A DNA stretch of 46,728 nt, taken from the NCBI GenBank assembly GCA_027490265.1, contig JAIXYL010000062.1:1-46728 (forward strand), in the 5' to 3' direction. Source of the stretch: Sediminibacterium sp. (GTDB taxonomy: Bacteria > Bacteroidota > Bacteroidia > Chitinophagales > Chitinophagaceae). Below, piece by piece: positions 9,901 through 17,002 of the stretch (the first letter of the stretch is position 1; every line of letters starts with the position of its first letter). Below the pieces are notes generated by a model, which saw only the letters and a list, made by a program, of their open reading frames with translations, did not search any database and was not told the origin of the DNA. Both the position numbers and the translations under genes were made by a program.

Positions 9901-10113
9901 TGTATAGGTTAAACATAAAATATTATCAGGGTTGGCGTCGGTATCTAATAAAATTTTTCCAATTCTTGCGCTTAGGATTTGTGTTTTGCCGGTGCCAGGG
10001 CCAGCAATCACCATGACAGGGCCATCAATGGTATCTACTGCTTTTTTTTGAGCCTGATTTAAAGATGCATATACCCCTTCAAAATAAGCTTGTTGTTCAA
10101 CTCTATTTGTCAT
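6961..10113 (-). CDS. UvrD/PcrA-type superfamily 1 helicase fused to a PD-(D/E)XK iron-sulfur nuclease
   Basis: A 1050-residue DNA repair helicase-nuclease. The helicase part has the Q-motif LNQAQKKAV, Walker A AGPGTGKTQ (37-45), DEYQD (273-277), GDDDQSIYRFQGA (302-314) and motif VI region LFYVALTRAEKHLF. The C-terminal ~270 residues form a RecB/Cas4-like nuclease: His816/817, Asp905 in GKLDKLEF, and Asp918-Tyr-Lys920 in VVDYKTG. Cys789 together with Cys1016, Cys1021 and Cys1024 (C-x4-C-x2-C) could ligate a 4Fe-4S cluster, as in AddB and Cas4. It is likely to act in DNA end processing. No AddA/AddB or RecC/RecD partner is adjacent, so it may act alone. Confidence 0.88.
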   Translation of the reverse strand: MTNRVEQQAYFEGVYASLNQAQKKAVDTIDGPVMVIAGPGTGKTQILSARIGKILLDTDANPDNILCLTYTDAGAVAMRKRLLRIIGPDAYKVSIHTFHSFCNDIIQDNLSLFEKTKLDPVSELESIEIFKQLIDGFPKNHPLKRYRGDVYFEINHLKSLFSHMKKEGWTPKLIIDAIDRYLADIPNREEFVYQRAYKQFKKGDVKQAQIDLATERMEKLKAAVNEFNRFKELMKRRNRYDFDDMIIWVLEVFNTNKLLLAKYQEQFQYILVDEYQDTSGTQNQLVEMLISYWEQPNVFVVGDDDQSIYRFQGANIENMEKFAGRYSKDIQTVVLTQNYRSTQPILDIAKSLIDRNNERLVKKIPGLSKALLAANTNINHLTEPPILTAYESEQHEMIAITLAVEKLLKAQVEPGKIGVIYKENKYGETLSNYFKIKQIPVFSKRNLNILDLPIPKKIITILRYLAAEHDTPYGGDEGLFQILHFNWFGIPPIEIAKLTATVADRKFGNDKLSLRQYIYQTANQPSKDLFSQPIPGLQKAINVLEKLIGDVPNITLINLFDNLIRETGIINYIMQHPDKHWLLQELTGLFNFIKEETSRQPSLNLAGLMNAIDLMEKEGIAIPLVQVSGSDKGVNLLTTHGSKGLEFEYVFLAGCNASYWEKKRKPGGGYSMPDTLFASQPVLSEEEELRRLFYVALTRAEKHLFISYSNFKLDGKPLEPSMFIAEMQETGLMTTVQQTLSKDEISDFTILQFQETIAPSIEKIEAEFIERVLDKFVMNVTALNNYLKCPLQFYFNNLVRVPSGKSESTEFGSAVHHALQKFFQLMQNNNQFPSKQQLVEDFEWYMKRHRENFTKEQYNRRMEYGGEVLSNYYDAYINEWNKVVVIERTIKNVMVNGVPIKGKLDKLEFNGKLVNVVDYKTGDIEKAKDKLKGPNDKQPDGGDYWRQAVFYKILVDNYDQKAWQVISSEFDFVEPDNKKTYRKEKITITDADIATVKNQISTVWQKIQAHEFYTGCGKDDCHWCKFVKSNDLNIAITEMLPEDEENQTEA

Positions 10114-10130
10114 GGTATAAAGATACCATG
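10111..10130 (-). promoter_or_regulatory. Inverted repeat covering the helicase start codon and a -7-like element
   Basis: Perfect 8-base arms (CATGGTAT and ATACCATG) flank the spacer AAAG. The helicase ATG is the innermost end of the transcribed-side arm. The complement of 10118-10125 reads TATCTTTA, close to the Bacteroidota -7 consensus TAnnTTTG. If that element is used, the transcript would be nearly leaderless. The repeat could be an operator or an RNA hairpin hiding the start codon. Confidence 0.35.
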
Positions 10131-10164
10131 AACCTTATGATAGTTTAGCTGTTATTCTGTTATT

Positions 10165-10662
10165 ATGTCTAAAGTCTACAGTATCAAAACCGTTCAAAAA
10201 ATGCCCATCAGCCTAGATTTGGCCTGGGATTTTTTTAGTAAGCCTGATAATTTAAAAGAAATCACACCATCCAATCTCGGGTTCAATATCATCAGTAAGC
10301 ATCATGGGCCCACAATGTATAGTGGACAAATCATTGAGTATACCGTCAAGCCTATTTTGGGTATACCGTTGTATTGGATGACCGAAATTACCCACGTCAT
10401 TGACAAACAGTTTTTTGTGGATGAGCAACGCTTCGGTCCTTATTCAATGTGGCATCACCAACACCATTTCAAAGCAATAGAAGGTGGGGTTGAAATGACA
10501 GATATTGTACACTATAAATTGCCCCTTTGGTTCTTGGGTGATATTGCACAAGTCATCATGGTGAAAAGCCAATTAAACGGCATATTCAGTCATCGTTACA
10601 AAGCAGTGGAAGAGCGCTTTGGTGCATGGCCTGGCGCTGAGAATAAAGTAGTATTTGGTTAA
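10165..10662 (+). CDS. SRPBCC-family (START-like) protein
   Basis: A 165-residue protein with the helix-grip ligand-binding fold. The N-terminal pattern MPISLDLAWDFFSKPDNLKEITPSNLGF is the hallmark of the polyketide-cyclase/dehydrase-like SRPBCC group, sometimes annotated as cell-division inhibitor SulA-like in Bacteroidota. The C-terminal half (MTDIVHYKLPLWFLGDIAQ) matches that group. No catalytic residues can be assigned. It is divergent from the helicase gene across 51 bases and ends one base before the convergent glycosidase gene. Confidence 0.78.
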   Translation: MSKVYSIKTVQKMPISLDLAWDFFSKPDNLKEITPSNLGFNIISKHHGPTMYSGQIIEYTVKPILGIPLYWMTEITHVIDKQFFVDEQRFGPYSMWHHQHHFKAIEGGVEMTDIVHYKLPLWFLGDIAQVIMVKSQLNGIFSHRYKAVEERFGAWPGAENKVVFG

Positions 10663-10663
10663 C

Positions 10664-12142
10664 TTATTTCAAAGGCTTTAATGGACTCACATTGTTATTA
10701 ATATCAATTGTAGCAATGTACAGCTTGTTGCCCATGACATCAGGTATATTGTTTAAGTTGATTGTAGCTTGTTTATCGGTCACAATGATTTGTAGTAACT
10801 GGCTATTAATAAATTTGACTTCCTTACCATGAGGAACACTGAAAATACCAAAGCCTTTAATTTTTAATGGTCCCTGGTAACTGATATCAGCGGTTGTAGT
10901 TTGAACGGCAACGGTCGGTTGTTCTGGTATATCATTGTTAATCCAAGGCATAGGAGGCACTAAGGCAGGATGTTTGTAATAGTTATTTCTTAAACTATCA
11001 TTCCACCCATTCAGGTTTTTTTCAAAAGTTTTACTGCTGAAATAAATACTGCCTTGTGTTGTAGGATATGCGCGTAAGGCTTCAATTTGATCGGGTATCT
11101 GACGTTTGTTTCTCCACGCGTCATTACTACCCCCTCTATAAATACCATGACCTATATAAATATGCTTTCCATAACCATTTTGGTTCCACCATTTTAATAA
11201 AACATCATAATCTGCAAGTGGATGGCCTTTTTCCCAATAAAGTTGCGGTGTTACATAATCAATCCATCCTTTGCTTAGCCAAAGTAAAATATCAGCATAC
11301 AAATCATCATAATTTGTTTGGCCAGCTTTGGTATCACTGCCCATTGGATCTTGGCTTTTATTTCTCCACACGCCAAATGGACTGATGCCAAATTTAACTC
11401 TAGGGTTGGTTTGTCTGATGACCCTACTTAAATCAACAATAATGCTGTCGCAATTGCTTCTTCTCCAATTATCTTTGGTTAAGCCGTTGTTGTACTTTTC
11501 AAAGGTTTTTTGATCTGGAAATTCTTTACCTGCAATGCGGTAGGGATAAAAGTAGTCATCCATATGAACCGCATCAATATCATATCGATTTAACAGGTCT
11601 TTCACCACTCTCACTGTATGCTGTCTTACTTCTGGCAGGCCAGGATTAAAATATTTTTTATCACCATAAACCACAAACCATTCGGGATGAATCTTGGTAA
11701 TATGTGATGGTGCAACGGATGATTTAAAAACATTAAATACCGCTCTGTAAGGATTTAACCATGCATGAAATTCCATCCCTCTTTTATGGGTTTCTGTGAT
11801 CATGAAAGCTAAGGGATCGTAATAAGGGTTTGGGGGAAGTCCTTGTTTACCAGTTAAGTATTCACTCCATGGCTCATATTGGGACGGATAAAATGCGTCA
11901 CCACTTGGTCTAATCTGCATGACAATGGCATTCATGCCATTCGATTGGTGCAAATCTAATAATCGGATAAAACTGGCTTTTTGCGCGTCAACCGTTAAAT
12001 TTTTTTTTGCTGGCCAATCAATATTTTCAACTGTTGCAATCCAAACACCTCTAAATTCATAGTTTGGCGAAGTTTGCGCCATGCTTGTGCTGGTCAGTAA
12101 GATGAGTAAGGTCGCAAGAACAAAATGTACTTGGTTTTTCAT
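10664..12142 (-). CDS. GHL10-type (family 10-like) glycosyl hydrolase, secreted
   Basis: A 492-residue exported glycosidase-like protein. The start at 12142 gives a signal peptide (MKNQVHFVLATLLILLTSTSMAQ); the longer frame to 12160 adds six residues that do not fit one. The GHL10 TIM-barrel signatures are EFRGVWIATVENIDWP, MNAIVMQIRPSGDAFYPS, WLNPYRAVF, DAVHMDDYFYPY and KFGISPFGVWRN. The Asp pair in HMDDYFYPY is the expected catalytic region. GHL10 proteins are poorly characterised; some act on peptidoglycan-related or glucuronic-acid-containing glycans. The C-terminal ~90 residues resemble a fibronectin-III-like domain. It lies 22 bases downstream of the MarR gene, probably in the same transcript. 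Confidence 0.85.
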   Translation of the reverse strand: MKNQVHFVLATLLILLTSTSMAQTSPNYEFRGVWIATVENIDWPAKKNLTVDAQKASFIRLLDLHQSNGMNAIVMQIRPSGDAFYPSQYEPWSEYLTGKQGLPPNPYYDPLAFMITETHKRGMEFHAWLNPYRAVFNVFKSSVAPSHITKIHPEWFVVYGDKKYFNPGLPEVRQHTVRVVKDLLNRYDIDAVHMDDYFYPYRIAGKEFPDQKTFEKYNNGLTKDNWRRSNCDSIIVDLSRVIRQTNPRVKFGISPFGVWRNKSQDPMGSDTKAGQTNYDDLYADILLWLSKGWIDYVTPQLYWEKGHPLADYDVLLKWWNQNGYGKHIYIGHGIYRGGSNDAWRNKRQIPDQIEALRAYPTTQGSIYFSSKTFEKNLNGWNDSLRNNYYKHPALVPPMPWINNDIPEQPTVAVQTTTADISYQGPLKIKGFGIFSVPHGKEVKFINSQLLQIIVTDKQATINLNNIPDVMGNKLYIATIDINNNVSPLKPLK

Positions 12143-12164
12143 GCAATGAAGATACGTCATCTCT

Positions 12165-12617
12165 TTAAATGCGCTCTCTCATTTTATCTAATAAGTCGCT
12201 TAATTGTTCAGCTTCTTTGAGGGAAAGATTTTGCAAAATGCCATCCAATTCGGCATTTTTTTCGTCCAATCTTTTTAAGACGTCAAGACCATTTTGGGAT
12301 ATGCTGACATCTACTAATCGTTTGTCTGTACTACACACTTTTTTTTCAACCAGTTCTTTTTTAACCAGTCTTTCAACAATTCTGCTGGTATCGCTCATTT
12401 TATCGAGCATGCGTTCTCTGATTTGGAGCGTGCTTAACGGCTTTTTACTTCCTCTTAAAATGCGTAAGATATTGTATTGCTGATGGGTAATATCTTCCGA
12501 TAGCAATATGTCTTTGATTTTTTCAGTAATCCAATTATTTGAAAAAATCAGATTGATCGTGAGTTTTTGATAAACACTTCTAAAATGTTCCTGCTGAATA
12601 TCTTTTTCTATTCCCAT
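12165..12617 (-). CDS. MarR-family transcriptional regulator
   Basis: A 150-residue winged-helix regulator. The DNA-binding part is ITHQQYNILRILRGSKKPLSTLQIRERMLDKMSDTSRIVERLVKKELVEKK, followed by the wing (STDKRLVDVSISQNGLDVL) and a C-terminal dimerisation helix. The ATG at 12617 gives the N-terminus MGIEKDIQQ familiar from Bacteroidota MarR proteins; an ATG at 12626 is also possible. A palindrome immediately upstream (12636-12651) may be its operator. It lies between a radical SAM gene and a glycosidase gene on the same strand. The ligand is unknown. Confidence 0.88.
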   Translation of the reverse strand: MGIEKDIQQEHFRSVYQKLTINLIFSNNWITEKIKDILLSEDITHQQYNILRILRGSKKPLSTLQIRERMLDKMSDTSRIVERLVKKELVEKKVCSTDKRLVDVSISQNGLDVLKRLDEKNAELDGILQNLSLKEAEQLSDLLDKMRERI

Positions 12618-12635
12618 GGTAAGCATCGTGTGGGC

Positions 12636-12651
12636 GAATGTACAAACATTC
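12636..12651 (-). promoter_or_regulatory. Candidate MarR operator overlapping a -7-like element
   Basis: GAATGT and ACATTC arms (6 bases each) flank a 4-base spacer, 18 bases upstream of the marR start. On the minus strand the dyad contains AATGTTTG, one mismatch from the TAnnTTTG -7 consensus. MarR proteins commonly repress their own promoter from such dyads. This is inferred from position only. Confidence 0.4.
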
Positions 12652-12654
12652 TAA

Positions 12655-13686
12655 TTAATCTTCCCATACACTTAGCCCTTCACTACAGTTAGAACATATA
12701 TCAATATTTTTTCTACTATTTAGTATTTCAGTTCTAAATTGGTGATAATTATTGTTTTTCCAGGTTTCCTTAAAGCTTTGGGTTTTTAGGTTGCCCAATT
12801 GGTGCATGGCATCTTTATCGAAACAACAGGGAACCACTAGGCCATCCCAGGTGATGACATTTGCGTGCCAAAGCTTCCAACAATAGTTTTTTAAGCCACT
12901 CTTGACTTTCATTTTTCCATCTTCACCCCTTTTATAGCGACTGTACTTATTTTTTGTAGGAATAAGGCCATTCGGGTCGGATTCGTAATCATACACTTGG
13001 GCAGTTTTGAATCGAACCTGATCTACCCCTATTGCTTTGCCCAAAGCTTTAATGTCTTCAATCTGATGCTCATTGGGTTTTACAACTAGAAATTGAAAAA
13101 ATACGAATGGCGTCTTAGAATTTAGTGCTTTTTTCCACTTCACAATATTTTTAGCCCCTTCAATAACTTTATCTAGTTTTCCGCCAACCCGATATTGCTG
13201 GTAAACATCTTGTGTTGTGCCGTCAATAGAAATAATCAGTCTGTCTAGTCCACTTTCAACCGTTTTTTTGGCATTCTCATCTGTTAAATAATGCGCATTG
13301 GTTGAAGTAGCCGTATAAATTTTTTGATCACTGGCAAACTTAACCATGTCTAAAAATTGGGGATTCAAATAGGGTTCCCCCTGAAAATAGAATATCAAAT
13401 AAAGTAGGTCTGGTGCTATGTCTTGAATCGTTTCAGTAAAAAAGTCTTTTTGCAGCATGCCTGTAGGACGGGTAAATTCACGAAGGCCGCTCGGACATTC
13501 CGGACATCTTAAATTACAAGATGTAGTGGGTTCAAAAGATATAGAGACGGGCATACCCCATTGAATGGGCTTTGAGAGCCATCTTGATAAACGAAAACTG
13601 GCATATACCTTAACACCATTCCAAAAGCGCCTCAAAGTGAGTTTTGACAGTAAATTCAGGCTATCGTTCCAATTAAAATAAGGCAT
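12655..13686 (-). CDS. Radical SAM protein with SPASM-like C-terminal cluster domain
   Basis: A 343-residue radical S-adenosylmethionine enzyme. The SAM-cluster motif CNLRCPEC places Cys57, Cys61 and Cys64 as ligands. The barrel carries YFQGEPYLNPQF and IISIDGTTQDVYQQYRVGG. The C-terminal region has CWKLWHANVITWDGLVVPCCFDK and CSNC, a pattern typical of SPASM/twitch auxiliary iron-sulfur sites. The first ~45 residues are basic and aromatic, possibly membrane-associating. No peptide precursor gene is visible next to it, so the substrate is unknown. It is upstream of marR on the same strand. Confidence 0.85.
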   Translation of the reverse strand: MPYFNWNDSLNLLSKLTLRRFWNGVKVYASFRLSRWLSKPIQWGMPVSISFEPTTSCNLRCPECPSGLREFTRPTGMLQKDFFTETIQDIAPDLLYLIFYFQGEPYLNPQFLDMVKFASDQKIYTATSTNAHYLTDENAKKTVESGLDRLIISIDGTTQDVYQQYRVGGKLDKVIEGAKNIVKWKKALNSKTPFVFFQFLVVKPNEHQIEDIKALGKAIGVDQVRFKTAQVYDYESDPNGLIPTKNKYSRYKRGEDGKMKVKSGLKNYCWKLWHANVITWDGLVVPCCFDKDAMHQLGNLKTQSFKETWKNNNYHQFRTEILNSRKNIDICSNCSEGLSVWED

Positions 13687-13900
13687 TCATCAAAAATAGG
13701 CATTCCAAAGATTGGTTGCTTAATAGATGTTAAAAAAAATTAACGCAATGAATGGTGGATTTATGAAAGAACATCAGTAACTTAATGCTGCATAAGAAAA
13801 GTTGCCTTTTAACAGTTCTTTATTAAACAGATTGCCTACAAACGCGTCTTATATATACGCTGCCAGCATTAAAGAATCATTAACAGAATTTAATAAAAGT
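13687..13900. other. Intergenic stretch with no recognised gene
   Basis: AT-rich sequence between the radical SAM start and the sigma-54-like promoter. Only tiny open frames of about 10 codons are present. The promoter of the radical SAM gene should lie in its left end on the minus strand, but no convincing element was found. Confidence 0.5.
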
Positions 13901-13916
13901 TGGCACGAGGTTTGGA
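13901..13916 (+). promoter_or_regulatory. Sigma-54-like (-24/-12) promoter
   Basis: The sequence reads TGGCACGAGGTTTGGA. It matches the RpoN consensus TGGCACG-N4-TTGC at every conserved base and at the exact spacing, except that the final -12 C is G. No protein-coding gene follows on this strand; a terminator lies ~75 bases downstream. The predicted start of transcription is near 13927. Confidence 0.55.
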
Positions 13917-13926
13917 TTAATAGAGA

Positions 13927-14007
13927 ATATACAAATTGATATAAATTTTTCTCATAAGCAGTTAGTTTTGGTTGAGGCCCCTGTTTCTACAGGGGCCGAC
14001 TTTTTTT
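13927..14007 (+). ncRNA. Candidate small RNA of about 80 nt
   Basis: Predicted purely from flanking signals: a sigma-54-like promoter at 13901-13916 and a GC-rich hairpin with a seven-T tract ending at 14007. The transcript would have an AU-rich, largely unstructured 5' part followed by the terminator hairpin. It contains no ATG, so it is unlikely to encode a peptide. Its 3' end overlaps the stop codon of the convergent VanZ-like gene by two bases. No known RNA family was recognised. Confidence 0.45.
13976..14007 (+). terminator. Strong intrinsic terminator
   Basis: An 8-base GC-rich stem (GGCCCCTG with CAGGGGCC) closes a 6-base loop, followed by GAC and seven T residues. The T tract is on the + strand only, so it ends rightward transcription. 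The sole upstream + strand promoter candidate is the sigma-54-like element. In the other direction there is no T tract, so it is not a good terminator for the VanZ-like gene. Confidence 0.8.
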
Positions 14008-14401
14008 ATAACCTTTTCAAAATTGGTCTGCTGATTAGAAATAGACAACAACCTGTAAAGTCAGCGGCAATATCTAGTTTTTCAAAAGATCTCCCTTCAA
14101 TTAAAGCTGCTTGAATAAATTCAATGGCTACACCATAGGCAGCCATTAACAATACAATCATCCATGCAATCAATTTTTCGGCTTTGGCATAATGGTGCGA
14201 TAGCCATAAATACGCTAAGCTGCACAAGACTGCGAAAATGCCCGCATGGATGATTTTATCAAAGTGGGGAATATCGAGCCAATAGAGTCTGGGTACTTTG
14301 CTGGCTGGCAATGTAAACAGGTATAAACTGATGATAAAAAATAGGCCGAATAAAAAAGGCTTAATGCGCCCATTTCTCCAAAACCTTTCTGAGCTGTTCA
14401 A
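14006..14401 (-). CDS. VanZ-like membrane protein
   Basis: A small integral membrane protein with about four hydrophobic segments. VanZ-like features are [27 protein letters not shown] and the acidic [25 protein letters not shown], where VanZ proteins have the EllQ...R..e..D...N pattern. There is no ATG in the usable N-terminal part. TTG codons at 14422 and 14401 are candidates, both inside the 3' end of the histidine kinase gene; I used 14401. Translation probably depends on coupling to the kinase. Its function is unknown; VanZ itself gives low-level teicoplanin resistance. Confidence 0.75.
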   Translation of the reverse strand: MNSSERFWRNGRIKPFLFGLFFIISLYLFTLPASKVPRLYWLDIPHFDKIIHAGIFAVLCSLAYLWLSHHYAKAEKLIAWMIVLLMAAYGVAIEFIQAALIEGRSFEKLDIAADFTGCCLFLISRPILKRL

Positions 14402-16139
14402 TGGTGAATGGTTTGGTAACAATGTCTTTCATACCCAATTGAAGATATTCGGCTTCGGCTTCTTTAACTGCGTTGGCTGTCATTGCTATGATGATGGGAA
14501 CTTTTGCTTTCCCGCTGTGTAAAATTTTCTCGGTGGCCTCAATTCCATCCATTTCTGGCATATGAATATCCATAAAAACCAGATCGTAATCGTATTTGGA
14601 AGTCATTTCCACCGCTTCTCTGCCATTATTGGCGATTTCAATGATGTACCCAATTTTCTTAAACATTTTCGTAGCCAATAATTGGTTCATATTATTGTCT
14701 TCTGCTACTAACATTTTTAGGGGCTTAATTTCTGTACCAATCACAGTGCCGGCTGAATGTCGCTGCGGTTGCTGCTGGGTTTTTCTAACCAAATTAATTT
14801 GAACTGGAATAATGAATTTAAAGGCAGAGCCTTTGCCAACCTCACTTTCAACCCATATTCTTCCCCCCATTTCTTCAATGATTTTTCTACAAATAGAAAG
14901 GCCTAAACCTGTACCACTGAATTTTCGTGTTGCGGTGGAGTCAATCTGATTAAATGGAATGAATAAAGATTGAATGTTTTCTTCACTAATGCCAATACCG
15001 GTATCAATAACTGAAAAATTTAATTCTTGTAATGAATCATCTATATGATTCGCGGTGATATCTAATTGAATACTGCCAGATTCTGTAAACTTGATGGCAT
15101 TCCCAATCAGATTGATGAGTACTTGTTTAATTCTGCTTTCGTCGGCAATGATTTCATTCTCTACGCCAGCATGAATTTGTGTGTTTAGGGTAATATTCTT
15201 TTTTAGCGCAATCAATCTTGGGGTGCTTATAGCACTTACTTGTTGTATGATATATTGCAGATTGCAAGGACCTTCAAACAATTCCAACTTATCCGCCTCA
15301 ATCTTTGAAATGTCTAATACATCATTTACAATTTCTAAAAGATGGGTACTACTCGATTTTAAGGAAAGCATTAATTCCTCTTGCTCTGCATTTAAAGGGG
15401 TATGCTGCAATAAATCAATCGTTCCAATAATGCCATTTAGTGGGGTTCTGATTTCGTGGCTCATATTGGCCAAAAATCTTGACTTGGCTTTGGTTGCTTC
15501 CTCAGCCTGTTGTTTGGTCTCGGATAAATATTCTCTGGATTCTTCTAAATCAATTGATTTTTTTATCAGATTGTCTCGATCCATATCATAAGTACGCTTA
15601 TACAAGCTTACACTGATGGCTATGATGAGCAAGTAAAGAATGGTCGTAATTAAAATATCAATTTGCATGATATTTTTACTGGGGTATGCAATCAACCATT
15701 CAGGGTGTTGTAGCTCTAAAAAGTATAAGCCCACAATGACTAAGATGGTAATGGCAATAAATAACAAGTGAAATCTTTTCGGTAAGATCATCATTGCCGC
15801 CACCACACTCATGATGTATGCTGTTTTGGTAGGGCCTTCAATCCCCCCGTTACTAAACCAAATTGGCACAAAGAATAGTAAACTAAAGCCGATGTAAAAA
15901 ACACCAATGGGTATAAATTTCTCCTGATAACGGGAGATGTAGAAAACGTAAAAGGAAATCATTGCCAGGCAAAGAATCATGCTTAACAATAATGTATTTC
16001 TTTCCAGAATGATATTACTGGCAAGACTAATAATCATTGCAATGAAAATCAGGAAAGATACAAGGTTAAAAATTTTATTCTCCAGCGAAATCACCGCTTT
16101 TTTTAACCCGAGTAGTTTTTTGATTTGATTTACGTTCAT
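14361..16139 (-). CDS. Hybrid sensor histidine kinase with C-terminal receiver domain
   Basis: A 592-residue membrane kinase. Residues ~25-180 form about six transmembrane helices with almost no periplasmic loop, so the signal is probably sensed in or near the membrane. A short coiled coil leads to the HisKA domain ([12 protein letters not shown], phospho-acceptor His228). The ATPase has [15 protein letters not shown] and [10 protein letters not shown]. The receiver domain (475-590) has the acidic pair AEDN and phospho-acceptor Asp524 in [11 protein letters not shown]. No output domain or dedicated response regulator is adjacent. A TATCTTTA element 16 bases upstream of its ATG suggests its own promoter. 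Confidence 0.93.
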   Translation of the reverse strand: MNVNQIKKLLGLKKAVISLENKIFNLVSFLIFIAMIISLASNIILERNTLLLSMILCLAMISFYVFYISRYQEKFIPIGVFYIGFSLLFFVPIWFSNGGIEGPTKTAYIMSVVAAMMILPKRFHLLFIAITILVIVGLYFLELQHPEWLIAYPSKNIMQIDILITTILYLLIIAISVSLYKRTYDMDRDNLIKKSIDLEESREYLSETKQQAEEATKAKSRFLANMSHEIRTPLNGIIGTIDLLQHTPLNAEQEELMLSLKSSSTHLLEIVNDVLDISKIEADKLELFEGPCNLQYIIQQVSAISTPRLIALKKNITLNTQIHAGVENEIIADESRIKQVLINLIGNAIKFTESGSIQLDITANHIDDSLQELNFSVIDTGIGISEENIQSLFIPFNQIDSTATRKFSGTGLGLSICRKIIEEMGGRIWVESEVGKGSAFKFIIPVQINLVRKTQQQPQRHSAGTVIGTEIKPLKMLVAEDNNMNQLLATKMFKKIGYIIEIANNGREAVEMTSKYDYDLVFMDIHMPEMDGIEATEKILHSGKAKVPIIIAMTANAVKEAEAEYLQLGMKDIVTKPFTIEQLRKVLEKWAH

Positions 16140-16154
16140 ATAGTATCTGCCGAA

Positions 16155-16162
16155 TAAAGATA
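16155..16162 (-). promoter_or_regulatory. -7-like element for the hybrid kinase gene
   Basis: On the minus strand the bases read TATCTTTA, one mismatch from TAnnTTTG, ending 16 bases upstream of the kinase ATG. No clear -33 element was seen. Confidence 0.35.
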
Positions 16163-16189
16163 ACCGTATTTCGTCACTCTATTACATTC

Positions 16190-17002
16190 TTAACCAACTT
16201 TACCCGCAACGTACATTTCAGATAGGGTGGGCGTTTCACTGCCCCCCATTTGTTCTAATGTGATTGCAAACATTGAAGCAGTAGGAATGTTTTTCATTTT
16301 ACAGAGACCAGCGCAGTCGCTGATGATGCCTGCATCCACGGGCTTCCCATCAACAATGGCCCAAAGCTGGTATTGCTTACCAGTACTTGGCTGAGGCAGT
16401 TTATTGGGTAGAATATACACGTCCTTAGATTTTGTATCCCAAAATACCGTTGCATAATTTGCCTCCTTCCCTTGCACCCCCGGCATTGACACTTTCAGCA
16501 TGCTGGGATCGGTCATCATTTGCATGCTGTTGTACATATCCAAACTCTTCGTTTGCATGATCTGGTTATTGGCCTGCAAGGTATTTTTCTCTAAAACAAG
16601 TGCTTGATATTCTTTCGTTGTTTCTTTGAACTTGCTGTACAAGTAGATATTCATGCCACCACTGATCACCAATAAAATCACAGAAGCAGCTGCTAAAAAT
16701 CTAGCAGTTCGATTGATTGACACCACTGGTGCTTCTTGAGCTGCTGCTGAATTTACTGAACTTATCGCTTGATTAAATTCAGGTTTCAATTGGTTAAAAA
16801 TGGCTTGCTTCAAAGCGGGAGGAGGGGCTATTGCATTTGACAATGCGTGTTGCTCAAAAGCCAATTCAACCTCTGTTAACGCTTGCTTTATTTCAGGATA
16901 TTGTATGCATAACTGTTGCAACTCAGCCACTTCAGCCGAGTTAGCCATGCCTAAAACATAGCTCTCAATAATGCCACTTTTTATATAATCCTGTACGTTC
17001 AC
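16190..17002 (-). CDS. Anti-sigma factor (RskA-like)
   Basis: A 270-residue anti-sigma factor expected to hold the upstream ECF sigma factor inactive at the inner membrane. The N-terminal region (VQDYIKSGIIESYVLGMANSAEVAEL) is the typical sigma-binding part. One transmembrane helix spans about 102-122. The periplasmic C-terminus matches the RskA-C domain: VFWDTKSKDVYILPNKLPQP, GKQYQLWAIVDGKPVDAG and FAITLEQMGGSETPT. It begins with GTG in a 4-base GTGA overlap with the sigma gene, so the two are coupled. Confidence 0.9.
   Translation of the reverse strand: MNVQDYIKSGIIESYVLGMANSAEVAELQQLCIQYPEIKQALTEVELAFEQHALSNAIAPPPALKQAIFNQLKPEFNQAISSVNSAAAQEAPVVSINRTARFLAAASVILLVISGGMNIYLYSKFKETTKEYQALVLEKNTLQANNQIMQTKSLDMYNSMQMMTDPSMLKVSMPGVQGKEANYATVFWDTKSKDVYILPNKLPQPSTGKQYQLWAIVDGKPVDAGIISDCAGLCKMKNIPTASMFAITLEQMGGSETPTLSEMYVAGKVG

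Noticed and set aside
13741-13780. Tiny open frame (about 10 codons) in the gene-free gap
   Set aside because: Too short, no initiation context, and upstream of the sigma-54-like promoter.
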